DNA of 64,000 bases from positions 1 through 64,000 of the forward strand of contig JAFRUA010000003.1 in NCBI GenBank assembly GCA_017434855.1, read 5' to 3'. The translations under genes and the position numbers were made by a program. The notes beneath the pieces are model-generated. The model saw nothing but the letters and a program-made list of their open reading frames with translations. It had not been told where the DNA came from and did no database searches. How positions within the stretch are numbered: the first letter of the stretch is position 1; each line of letters starts with the position of its first letter. Positions 24,309 to 32,491 of this stretch are shown piece by piece. This stretch comes from Clostridia bacterium (GTDB lineage Bacteria; Bacillota; Clostridia; Oscillospirales; Acutalibacteraceae).

Positions 24309-25007
24309 TTAATAGGTCGTAAATTCGATGTCGGGGCCGAAGTCCGGCGTCGGCGGGAAGGTGTAGGCTTCCCCCTCGTCCATCAGCAGCGCGTCGTCCG
24401 CAATCGAGATGCGGGTGGCGACGCCTTCACCGTTCATGCCGGCGCGCAGGGTGACGCACCGGTCGCCGTCGCTCAGCGCGGCGTGCCAGCCCTCGCAGTC
24501 GCCGAGGTGGATCGCCGCGCCGTTTTTGGCGGTATAAAAGTAGTAAGTGCGGTCCATTTCACCGGCGCCGTCGTGGACGATCAGCTCGTCGGTGCCGTCC
24601 TCGTCAATGTCGTGAAAGGCGTATTCGCGATAGATGAAATCTTCGCTCGCGTCCCATTTGTCCATGTATGTCTGCAGTACTTCGCTATAAATGTCATCCG
24701 CCGTTTTTTCGGGGACGGGGTCGGTGGCCGGCGTCGGTTCGGGCTCGGGTTCCGTGGGCGCGTCGGGTTCGGTCGGGTTGGCTTCGGTGGTGTCGGCCGC
24801 GGTCGGTTGCGTCGGTTCGGCGGGTTCGGGTTCGGCGGACGCGGGGGAGGTTGCCTTTTCGGTCACGTCGCCCCGGGCGGCGGATGCGTCGGCGCCCGCA
24901 GGGTCGGCGGAACCGTCGGTTTTTTGTTTGCCGCAGGCCGCAAAGATCGCGACGGCCAGCAGCAGCGCGAGACAAAGGGCAAGCAGCTTTTTCCATGTGG
25001 TGCGCAT
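24309..25007 (-). CDS. Lipoprotein with Thr/Pro/Glu linker and DxDxDG domain
   Basis: A 232-residue lipoprotein. Signal peptide with a lipobox-like IFAAC (Cys25 lipidated). Then a long low-complexity linker rich in Thr, Pro, Glu and Ala (about 30-110; TEPEPEPTPATDP type). Then a globular end with HDIDEDGTDELIVHDG and a following YFYTAKNGAAIHLGD. The same helix plus D-x-D-x-DG-x-x-E-L unit occurs twice in the next gene and once in the 11609 gene. Function unknown; the linker suggests the domain projects through the cell wall. ATG 25007 follows AGGAGG. Confidence 0.75.
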   Translation of the reverse strand: MRTTWKKLLALCLALLLAVAIFAACGKQKTDGSADPAGADASAARGDVTEKATSPASAEPEPAEPTQPTAADTTEANPTEPDAPTEPEPEPTPATDPVPEKTADDIYSEVLQTYMDKWDASEDFIYREYAFHDIDEDGTDELIVHDGAGEMDRTYYFYTAKNGAAIHLGDCEGWHAALSDGDRCVTLRAGMNGEGVATRISIADDALLMDEGEAYTFPPTPDFGPDIEFTTY

Positions 25008-25059
25008 AAAAAGACCTCCTGTGAAAATAGATTGTATTGTTTAGAATTACAGACAACAG

Positions 25060-27417
25060 TTAGCTGTGTGTCGAATACAAATTAATTGAAATCGTGGGAT
25101 CCATTTTGACAACAGACAAGTTCATTGCGGGACAAATGCCGGAACTTGTGTCGTATACGGTATTCACTTCGTGCACTTCACCAGTAGCGAAAACGCCGCA
25201 AGAATCTTTGGCGTGAAGTCCTTCGCAGCGTAGAAGCCAGTCCTCTCTTAAATCGAGGCCTTGACAACGCGCATAATCGCTGGGTGGCTGTAATATACGT
25301 GCAGAATCTTCGTGCCACTCAGGACTAAACCCGTAGTCAGGATTTCTTACCTCACTATCGGAAAGAGGGAATATCTTTCCGACCGGTGAATCATAACTGT
25401 CGTTTTCAATAAACTGTATCTGTTCTTTTTGATGCTTTGTAAATGCTGTTTCATAGAAATCATGATTCAGCCAGTCACGAATGTCCGATGTGGAGTATTT
25501 GTTTGCGGGATTTATGTATTTTTTATCCTGATAGCATGAATCCCGATAATTGTCGTTTTTGGATTTGTAAAAAACAATATTCTGAAAAGCTTGCGCATCA
25601 ATGATAGAAGTGCACATTACAAGGCCAGATACAGGATCAAGTACGCGCCATTTGAGAGGTTCATATCGAAAGTAGTAAACATGATTCACTGTATATCCGT
25701 TATCGTCCTGATAGGAGTGTTCTGAGGTTGCTTGCGATGTTGTAATCGCTGGACGATACTGCGAAAAAACAACGGCACGGTATTTTTCACCGTCACAGAA
25801 GAAATCTGCAAACTTCATATAGTCATCAGACTTTGTACTTCCATTTACGCTTGTATCCCATGAAGAGCCTTCAACCCAGCCTGTTGGGTGTCCGCTGTAT
25901 TCTGTTCCGCTGTAATATTTATAGCTCTTCCAGACGGCAGCATCGGCTGCGGCCTTCAGGGCGGTTGTTTCCGAGACTTCCGACTGCGGATAGGAACCAA
26001 ACTCAAATGTGTCGCCAACATGATAGACATTGTTGTCAACCGGAGGCGTTCCTTCTGTCGGAATCATTGTGTTGTCATTTTCGGGTTCGCTTGCCGGTTC
26101 CTCAGCGCTGAACGGTGTAAGCGTGAGTTTGACTTTATCGATGTCATAAGCCTTTTCCAGTGCTTCCTTCGTGATCGGTTGCTGCTTGCTACTATCAGAA
26201 ACGGTCTCTGCAGTGGCATGGAAACATTCGCCACTGTCCTGGAAATAGACTTCGACGAAGTGAAGAGCACCATTTTTGTATTCATAGAATTCCATTGTAT
26301 TCGTATCGTATCCGCCGTGATTGTAACGCGCGATCCGTCCGTCGGTACAAAGGTAGAGCAGGTTGCGCTCAAAGCTTTGGATGGTTTTGACAGGTACCCC
26401 GTCTTTGATCGTAAACAAATCAAGGATGCTGTTATCATCGCTTGTTGTTCTTCCCGTGATCATTTCAGGGTTGCCATCATTGTCGAGGTCTTGGAACATG
26501 TAACCGGAGTCATCGACAGAACCGTAGCTGAACAAGTAACAGATACTGAAGTCGGGAGAACGGATCGGCATAAATACAGGGCTGTCACCAAAGTAGTTGA
26601 CTTCATAGTTTTTTTCAAGCAATTCGCCCATGTCCAACCCTTTTGCAAACGCTTCCCGATACATTTCAATGACCGGGGCATACAGCGTTTTTGCACGCGC
26701 TTCCGGGCTGAGGTCCAGGTCTTCCACGTTGTCCGGCAGCACCAGCTCGGCAAACTCCTTCATTGCCAGCTTTGCTTCGGTGTAGCCTGTTGCGCCCCGG
26801 TCATAGTCGTCTTTGCTGATGACATCCATGTCTTCGGCATAGAATTCACTTTCGCTCTTTGGCAGCTCGCCGGTCGCGTGGTACCACGCGTCCATGCCGT
26901 CGATGATCATGCCCGCGTCGTGGATGTAGCTGTCGGTCGGGGTCAGACTGTCGTCGTCCATCTTGTAGAACGTCGTGACTTCCAGCGATTCATAATCGTC
27001 GATCTCATCGACCAGACGGTTGTCATCGGTCAGCGTCAGGACGGGTTCCTTCGCCGTGTCGGTCAGTTGTTTGATGCTCTCGCCGTCTGCGGTATACAGG
27101 TCATAGACCGTGGCGGCTTCGTCCGCGCGGCCGATGAACAGCTCGGGCGTTTTGTCGTTGTTCAGGTCCAGGAAGGCGAACGACGGTTCGGCTGTTTTTT
27201 CAAGGCCGGCAAGGTTCGGCGCAAGGCCGGTTTCAAGAAACTTTTCGCGCGGCCATTCCTCTTCAAAGGCCTGCTTATATTTTTTCAGCACCGGGGCATA
27301 CAGCGCCTCATATTCCGCCGTGTCGTCGGCTTTGGCGCCGGGTTTCTTTTTGCCGCAGCCCGCAAACGTCGTCAGCAGAAGGATGCACGCGAGCAAAAGC
27401 GCAAGAGGTCGTTTCAT
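25060..27417 (-). CDS. Large lipoprotein with duplicated DxDxDG units and DUF6273-like domain
   Basis: A 785-residue surface lipoprotein. Lipobox FAGC follows a hydrophobic signal (about 1-20). The first 380 residues hold two related units, each opening with a Y-A-P-V helix (YAPVLKKYKQAFEEEW and YAPVIEMYREAFAKGL). Each unit goes on to a DLNNDKTPEL or DLDNDGNPEM loop and a ...LYTADGESI / LFTIKDGVPV hairpin. The last about 330 residues match the DUF6273 pattern (FEFGSYPQSEV, then PLKWRVLD, SDIRDWLN and a closing ICPAMNL). The start is ATG 27417 with GAGGTGATC upstream; an in-frame GTG lies at 27426. No enzyme motif was recognised. Confidence 0.75.
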   Translation of the reverse strand: MKRPLALLLACILLLTTFAGCGKKKPGAKADDTAEYEALYAPVLKKYKQAFEEEWPREKFLETGLAPNLAGLEKTAEPSFAFLDLNNDKTPELFIGRADEAATVYDLYTADGESIKQLTDTAKEPVLTLTDDNRLVDEIDDYESLEVTTFYKMDDDSLTPTDSYIHDAGMIIDGMDAWYHATGELPKSESEFYAEDMDVISKDDYDRGATGYTEAKLAMKEFAELVLPDNVEDLDLSPEARAKTLYAPVIEMYREAFAKGLDMGELLEKNYEVNYFGDSPVFMPIRSPDFSICYLFSYGSVDDSGYMFQDLDNDGNPEMITGRTTSDDNSILDLFTIKDGVPVKTIQSFERNLLYLCTDGRIARYNHGGYDTNTMEFYEYKNGALHFVEVYFQDSGECFHATAETVSDSSKQQPITKEALEKAYDIDKVKLTLTPFSAEEPASEPENDNTMIPTEGTPPVDNNVYHVGDTFEFGSYPQSEVSETTALKAAADAAVWKSYKYYSGTEYSGHPTGWVEGSSWDTSVNGSTKSDDYMKFADFFCDGEKYRAVVFSQYRPAITTSQATSEHSYQDDNGYTVNHVYYFRYEPLKWRVLDPVSGLVMCTSIIDAQAFQNIVFYKSKNDNYRDSCYQDKKYINPANKYSTSDIRDWLNHDFYETAFTKHQKEQIQFIENDSYDSPVGKIFPLSDSEVRNPDYGFSPEWHEDSARILQPPSDYARCQGLDLREDWLLRCEGLHAKDSCGVFATGEVHEVNTVYDTSSGICPAMNLSVVKMDPTISINLYSTHS

Positions 27418-27560
27418 AAAGATCACCTCATGGGATTGATGTCTTTATTCTATCATTCCTTGCTGAAAAAAACAACCGTTTCTGCAGAAAAAAACCGCGG
27501 CGGCAACTTGTGACAAAAATCAAATTTCTGTGAAAACATTTTTAAATTTTTAAAAAACCG

Positions 27561-27589
27561 TTGACCGACAGAGGGGTTTGTTATAGAAT
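27561..27589 (+). promoter_or_regulatory. Promoter of the TVP38-family gene
   Basis: TTGACC at 27561-27566, 17-nt spacer, TAGAAT at 27584-27589. The remaining 27427-27560 is AT-rich with no gene seen. Confidence 0.6.
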
Positions 27590-27650
27590 AGACTAAATTA
27601 GACTCTGTAAGTATGCTCTTTGCAGCGAAAACTGCTTTGGGGGGAGCTTT

Positions 27651-28475
27651 TTGAAAGACGGAAAAACCCGCAGCAAGGTCCTGAACGTTGCCGCGCTGAT
27701 TTGTTTTTTGTTTGCGCTGGCGCTGGTTGTGATCCTGCGCCTGGCGCAGCAGGAGGGCTTTGTCAAGTGGTATCACAACTATACCGACACGCTGGCGCAT
27801 TTTGAAACCTGGATGCAGACCAACGGCGCGACCTGGTATTCCGTGATGCTCATCCTGCTGAATTTTGTGCTGAAAGCGGTGATCCCGTGGTTCCCGCTCG
27901 CCTGCATCTGTGTGGCAAGCGGCGTTGTGTTTGAATGGTATCTGGCGATCCCGATCAACGTGATCGGCCTGACGCTGCTGTTCACGATCAAATACCTTTG
28001 GGGCAAGCGCTACGGCGGCGGCAACGCCAAAAAGATCCTTGCGCGCTACAAGGGCGCGTCTGAATTTATCGACAGCAATCAGGTCGGTTCTGCCGTGGTG
28101 CTGTTTGTGCTGCGGCTGGTGCCGATGATGCCCATCAATTCGGTCAGCCAGCTTTACGGAACGACGGATATCCCGTTCTGGAAATATCTGATCGTGTCGC
28201 TGGTCGGGTTTTCTTATAAACTGTTTTCCTATACCCTGATCGGCCGGAACGTTTATGACCCGATGTCGGCAAGATTCCTGCTGCCGTTCGTGTTCCTGTC
28301 GCTGTTTTCCGGCTTTGTCATTCTGGCGCTCAACGGCGTCATCCAGGTGTCGCAGGACCGGCTGCTCATGCGTCCGTTCGGGGTTGGAAAAAAGGATAAA
28401 AACAATTCGGCAGAAGAAGCAGCGAAGTTTCTGGAGAACACAGACAATTCAGCAAAAGGATCAACAAAAGAATGA
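27651..28475 (+). CDS. TVP38/TMEM64-family (VTT domain) membrane protein
   Basis: A 274-residue integral membrane protein of the SNARE-associated/VTT (DedA-like) family. N-terminal helix AALICFLFALALVVIL, then the VTT core with AVIPWFPLACICVASGVVFEW, LRLVPMMPINSVSQLYG (the conserved Arg-x-x-Pro re-entrant segment) and the C-terminal helices. Related bacterial proteins are lipid scramblases or flippases, including for undecaprenyl phosphate; the role here is not fixed. The frame begins at TTG 27651 after GGGGGGAG, since no ATG precedes the conserved part. The acidic, Lys-rich tail ends 15 nt before the galactokinase start, so the two share an operon. Confidence 0.85.
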   Translation: MKDGKTRSKVLNVAALICFLFALALVVILRLAQQEGFVKWYHNYTDTLAHFETWMQTNGATWYSVMLILLNFVLKAVIPWFPLACICVASGVVFEWYLAIPINVIGLTLLFTIKYLWGKRYGGGNAKKILARYKGASEFIDSNQVGSAVVLFVLRLVPMMPINSVSQLYGTTDIPFWKYLIVSLVGFSYKLFSYTLIGRNVYDPMSARFLLPFVFLSLFSGFVILALNGVIQVSQDRLLMRPFGVGKKDKNNSAEEAAKFLENTDNSAKGSTKE

Positions 28476-28490
28476 AAAGGAGAAATGACC

Positions 28491-29777
28491 ATGCCTGCTT
28501 TGAATGAGGTTCGCCGGCTCTTGCGGGAGCGGGCGCTGGACGACAGCTTTGCGGCCGCTTATACCCCGGAGCTGTTTGACCGGCAATACACGCGCTTTGC
28601 CGCGGTGACAGACGATTTTGCCGAACGGTTTGACCCGAGCGGCAACCGCGACGTTCATCTGTTTTCCGCCCCCGGGCGCACGGAGGTCGGCGGCAACCAT
28701 ACCGACCATAACCACGGCAAGGTCCTGGCCGCCAGCATCAGTCTGGACGTGGTGGGCGCCGCGGCCAAAAATGACGAGTTCACCGTGCGCATCAAGTCTG
28801 CCGGGTACCCCATGGATGTGGTGGACTGCGGCGACCTTTCGGTTCATGACGCCGACGCCGGGCGCAGCGTTTCGCTGGTGCGCGGCATTCTGGCCGGGTT
28901 TGCACAGCGCGGCTACAAGGTCGGCGGCTTTGACGCCGCCACGGCGTCCATGGTTCTGTCCGGGTCCGGGCTGTCCAGCTCGGCGGCGTTTGAGATTTTG
29001 GTCGGCACCATCCTGAACGAGCTGTATAACGACGGCGCCGTTTCGCCCGTTGAGCTGGCCAGGATCGCGCAGTATGCCGAAAACGTGCATTTCAAAAAGC
29101 CCTGCGGTCTGCTGGACCAGATGGCCTGCTCGGTCGGCGGCTTTGTCAAGATCGACTTTGCCGACCCCGCCGCCCCGGTGGTGGAGCGCGTCAACTTTGA
29201 TTTTGCGTCCTGCGGGCATTCGCTTTGCATCATCGACACCCTGGGCAGCCACTCTGACTTGACAGACGATTATGCCGCCATCCGCAGCGAGATGGAGGCG
29301 GTGGCCGCCTACTTCGGCAAAACCGTGCTGCGCGAGGTCACAAAGCAGCAGGTCCTTGACAACGCCGCGGCGCTGGCCAAAGCGATCTCGGAACGCGCCG
29401 TGCTGCGCGCGCTGCACTTCTTTGGTGAAAACGAGCGGGTGGAGCGCGAGTTTGACGCACTGTCTGCCGGCGACTTTGAAACATTCAAAGCCACGGTGAT
29501 CGAAAGCGGCCGCTCGTCCTATCAGTATAATCAAAACGTCTTTACATCCAGGTATCCCACAAAGCAGCCGTTGTCGCTGGCGCTGGCCGTGAGCGAAGAT
29601 TTGCTGAAAGGGCGCGGCGCGTGGCGTGTGCACGGCGGCGGCTTTGCCGGAACGATCCAGGCCTTTGTGCCGAATGATCTGCTTGCGGACTATCTGGCCG
29701 CGATGCGCGCGCTGTTCAATCAGGACGCCTGTTATGTGCTGAGTGTGCGTCCGGTGGGCGGCAAACAGTTTATCTGA
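28491..29777 (+). CDS. galK: Galactokinase
   Basis: A 428-residue GHMP kinase that phosphorylates galactose to galactose-1-phosphate. The galactokinase signature RTEVGGNHTDHNHGKVL lies near 64-80 (GNHTDHN rather than the usual GEHTDYN). The ATP loop is LSGSGLSSSAAFE and the C-terminal GHMP motif is GGGFAGTI. ATG 28491 has AAGGAG at 8 nt; the ATG at 28485 is too close to it. It lies in a unit with the TVP38-family gene; galT and galE are not in the window, but an alpha-galactosidase lies 2.7 kb downstream. Confidence 0.9.
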   Translation: MPALNEVRRLLRERALDDSFAAAYTPELFDRQYTRFAAVTDDFAERFDPSGNRDVHLFSAPGRTEVGGNHTDHNHGKVLAASISLDVVGAAAKNDEFTVRIKSAGYPMDVVDCGDLSVHDADAGRSVSLVRGILAGFAQRGYKVGGFDAATASMVLSGSGLSSSAAFEILVGTILNELYNDGAVSPVELARIAQYAENVHFKKPCGLLDQMACSVGGFVKIDFADPAAPVVERVNFDFASCGHSLCIIDTLGSHSDLTDDYAAIRSEMEAVAAYFGKTVLREVTKQQVLDNAAALAKAISERAVLRALHFFGENERVEREFDALSAGDFETFKATVIESGRSSYQYNQNVFTSRYPTKQPLSLALAVSEDLLKGRGAWRVHGGGFAGTIQAFVPNDLLADYLAAMRALFNQDACYVLSVRPVGGKQFI

Positions 29778-29779
29778 CG

Positions 29780-29809
29780 ACCGTTCATCCCGAAAACCCG
29801 ACCGTTCAT
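29780..29809 (+). promoter_or_regulatory. Candidate LytTR response-regulator operator
   Basis: Two exact direct copies of ACCGTTCAT (29780-29788 and 29801-29809) with a 12-nt spacer, the same words and spacing as at 10626-10655. The second copy ends 33 nt before the -10. It starts 3 nt after the galK stop codon. Confidence 0.7.
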
Positions 29810-29819
29810 CCGAATTGTA

Positions 29820-29848
29820 TTGAAAAGAACCTTGCTTTTTGCTAAACT
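29820..29848 (+). promoter_or_regulatory. Promoter of the FN3-repeat protein
   Basis: TTGAAA at 29820-29825, 17-nt spacer, TAAACT at 29843-29848, 31 nt before the start codon. Confidence 0.7.
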
Positions 29849-29879
29849 GAAGACACAAACAGAACAGGAGGATCGAACC

Positions 29880-32291
29880 ATGAAACGTATGATGAAAACC
29901 ACACTTGCGCTTTTGCTCTGCCTGCTGATGCTGATGAGCACGGCGGCCGTGTCGTTTGCCGCCGGGCCGGGCACCGTCAAGAGGCTGCAGGCGACCGTGA
30001 TCACCGACCTGGTGGTCAAGCTGAAGTGGAACGCCGTCTCCGGCGCGGACGGCTATCGCGTCGAGCGCTACAGCGCCTCGGCCGACGCCTGGACACAGGT
30101 GGCCAAAACCACGTCGACAGTCTGGAAAGACACATCCGTTGCCGCCGGCAAAGCATACAGCTATCGCGTGCGTGCCTATCAGGGCAAGACCACGGGCGGT
30201 TATTCCGCCGTGCTGGACGTGCTGACCCAGCCGGAAGCGGTCACGTCTGTGGACGCAAAGGTCAAGGACGGCCAGACCGTGGTGCTCAGTTGGGAAGCCG
30301 CGGCCGGCGCGACCGTCTATAAGATCTATCGCAAAGACGCGTTCTCTTCCAACTACAAGGCCGTCGGTTCGTCAAAGGCCACGTCTTATACGGTAAAATC
30401 CGGCTATGCGACCGGCAAGACCTATTACTGCGTGCGCAGCTTTGCAAAGCAGAACGGCATGACCAGCTTTGCGGCCAACAGCCCCGCGGCCAAGGTCACG
30501 GTGAAACCGGGCGCACTGGCCGCCGTTTCAGCGTCCAACCAGACGGCGGCGTCTGTGACGCTGAGCTGGGATGCGGTGCCCGGCGCCAACCGCTATGTGA
30601 TCGAGCAGCGCGACGCGGCGACCGAAAAACAGTTTGTGGCGCTTGCAACGGTTAAGAAGACGACCCATCAGGTCAAAATGGACTGCTCACACGGTGTGGT
30701 CTATTTCCGCGTGCGTCCCGTTTCCACCAACGGCACCGTCACGATCTCCGGCACGGTGAGCCCGGCGGTCAAGCTGGCGTTCAAGCCGAAAAAGGTGGCG
30801 GCCGTGACGCTGAAGAACGCGACCTACAACAGCCTGACATTGTTCTGGACCAAGGCGGACGGCGCGTCGAACTATCTGATCTATGAGGTCAACGCCGCCG
30901 GCAAGCGCGTGCTGGTTGGCGAAACGGCGGAAACGACCTATCAGATCAAGGGCCTGGCGTCTGATTCCACACATACCTATGTGGTCCGCGCTGTTTCCGA
31001 GTATGCCGGCACGACCTATCGCGCAGCGTTCAGCCCAGCGCTGACCGCCTCCACGACGTTTGGCACCGTGGCCAAACTGAAGTTCTCGCTGGATTCCACC
31101 AACCAGCTCTATCTGCTTTGGGACGCCCTGACAGATGTGGACGGCTATGAAGTGGAAAAGCTGGTCGGCGGCAGTTGGAAGCTGATCGGCAACGTCAAAG
31201 ACACGGTGTTTGACGCGACCGCTGCCGAAAGCGGCAAAACGCTGAACCCGGGCCAGGAATATTCCTATCGTGTGCGCGCCTATTTCAAAGACGGCAGCGA
31301 GATGGTCTATTCCGAATACAGTGAAGTTCTGACCGTGCGCGCTGTTCCCGATGTGCCGAAGAACCTCAAGACCGCCACCGGTTCCGGCCACAGCATCGTT
31401 GTGGAGTGGGACGCCGTGCCGGGTGCGGAAATGTATGACATCTATTATTATGACAATGATCTCGGCGAGTGGCGCTTCGGCGAACGCACCGCGGGCGGCA
31501 CCTATGTCAACGACAAAGGCGTGGCGCGCGCTTATTATGCCGAAAAGAACATCGAAAAGAGCGGCGATTATCAGTACCGCGTGCGCGCCGTGGTGCTCAA
31601 CGGCGAAACAGCGGAAGAGGGCGGCTATCACAGCCGGTTCAGCGACGTGGTCACGCACCACTATGTCTATGCGGAAGAGCCGCAGGCCGACTTTGCGCCG
31701 GGCGTGATGAAGAGCGGTATCCTCGGGTATCTGTATGACGAAAAAGAAAAGGTGTTCTACACGGCGGACGACCCGTGGCAGCGCAACTTCGGCTTCAATG
31801 CAACCTATGACATCGCGTCGCAGTTTGTGATGATCCAGTATGACACCACGCGCATCAAGTTCAAGTATCAGGGCCGCGACTGGATGATCCAGCCGTGGAA
31901 AGGCCAGTACGGCATGGTCCTTTACGGCGGCGAGGTCGGCGTTTATGTCAAGTATACCGACCGCGACGCGGAGCACTATGACTGCGCGGCAGACGACGAC
32001 CGCCTGATGATGGCGATGTCGCTGTATCGCTATGACTCCGACAAGCAGGAATGGGTCCATGAGTTCGACCGTCCCTACGGTACCTATTGGTGGATCACGG
32101 GCTTCACGCCGGGCTTCATCCGCTTCACCACCCCGGGCAAGGCGCAAAGCTTCCAGACCTATCCCGACCTGCGCCTTGACGTCCGTGTCACGATGAAAGA
32201 CTTTGAGATGCTGCAGGGTGTGACCAAGGCGCTCAAAGAGCTGGATATGCCTTACACCGTGTCCGGTCTGGACGTCTACTTCTCCTTCTGA
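29880..32291 (+). CDS. Secreted FN3-repeat protein with DUF4474-like C-terminus
   Basis: An 803-residue exported protein. Signal peptide residues 1-27 (LALLLCLLMLMSTAAVSFAA). Then about seven fibronectin type III modules, each with a KLKWNAVSGADGYRVER-like strand and a YSYRVRAY-like strand (about residues 30-610). The last about 195 residues form a separate domain with GYLYDEKEKVFYTADDPWQR, DWMIQPWKGQYGMVLYGGEVG and WWITGFTPGF, which I read as DUF4474. FN3 arrays in Clostridia serve as wall-spanning spacers; the C-terminal domain may bind or act on the cell surface. The FN3 modules resemble those in the 868-2346 deacetylase. ATG 29880 follows AGGAGG. Controlled by a LytTR-type promoter. Confidence 0.8.
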   Translation: MKRMMKTTLALLLCLLMLMSTAAVSFAAGPGTVKRLQATVITDLVVKLKWNAVSGADGYRVERYSASADAWTQVAKTTSTVWKDTSVAAGKAYSYRVRAYQGKTTGGYSAVLDVLTQPEAVTSVDAKVKDGQTVVLSWEAAAGATVYKIYRKDAFSSNYKAVGSSKATSYTVKSGYATGKTYYCVRSFAKQNGMTSFAANSPAAKVTVKPGALAAVSASNQTAASVTLSWDAVPGANRYVIEQRDAATEKQFVALATVKKTTHQVKMDCSHGVVYFRVRPVSTNGTVTISGTVSPAVKLAFKPKKVAAVTLKNATYNSLTLFWTKADGASNYLIYEVNAAGKRVLVGETAETTYQIKGLASDSTHTYVVRAVSEYAGTTYRAAFSPALTASTTFGTVAKLKFSLDSTNQLYLLWDALTDVDGYEVEKLVGGSWKLIGNVKDTVFDATAAESGKTLNPGQEYSYRVRAYFKDGSEMVYSEYSEVLTVRAVPDVPKNLKTATGSGHSIVVEWDAVPGAEMYDIYYYDNDLGEWRFGERTAGGTYVNDKGVARAYYAEKNIEKSGDYQYRVRAVVLNGETAEEGGYHSRFSDVVTHHYVYAEEPQADFAPGVMKSGILGYLYDEKEKVFYTADDPWQRNFGFNATYDIASQFVMIQYDTTRIKFKYQGRDWMIQPWKGQYGMVLYGGEVGVYVKYTDRDAEHYDCAADDDRLMMAMSLYRYDSDKQEWVHEFDRPYGTYWWITGFTPGFIRFTTPGKAQSFQTYPDLRLDVRVTMKDFEMLQGVTKALKELDMPYTVSGLDVYFSF

Positions 32292-32309
32292 TTTCAAACC
32301 ACCGTATAA

Positions 32310-32343
32310 AAGCACGTCTGTTTCCTGCAGGCGTGCTTTTTGC
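32310..32343 (+). terminator. Terminator of the FN3-repeat gene
   Basis: AAGCACGTCTG pairs with CAGGCGTGCTT (one G-T), loop TTTCCTG, followed by TTTTGC. Confidence 0.8.
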
Positions 32344-32418
32344 TGTGCTCGGCCGTGCTTCCGGTAAAAAAGTGCCCAATCTTATTTGGCAGTTTTTCAC
32401 TATTCTGACGCTTTTTGA

Positions 32419-32447
32419 TTGACTTTATTGGCAGAATCATATAAAAT
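32419..32447 (+). promoter_or_regulatory. Promoter of the alpha-galactosidase operon
   Basis: TTGACT at 32419-32424, 17-nt spacer, TAAAAT at 32442-32447, 44 nt before the start codon. Confidence 0.65.
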
Positions 32448-32491
32448 AAAACTGATATTTTATGCGCAAATGCGCGGAACAGGAGAAGCTT

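Noticed and set aside
24668-25044. Gly/Val-rich plus-strand frames opposite the lipoprotein linker
   Set aside because: They reflect the low-complexity Thr/Pro/Glu codons of the minus-strand gene read backwards.
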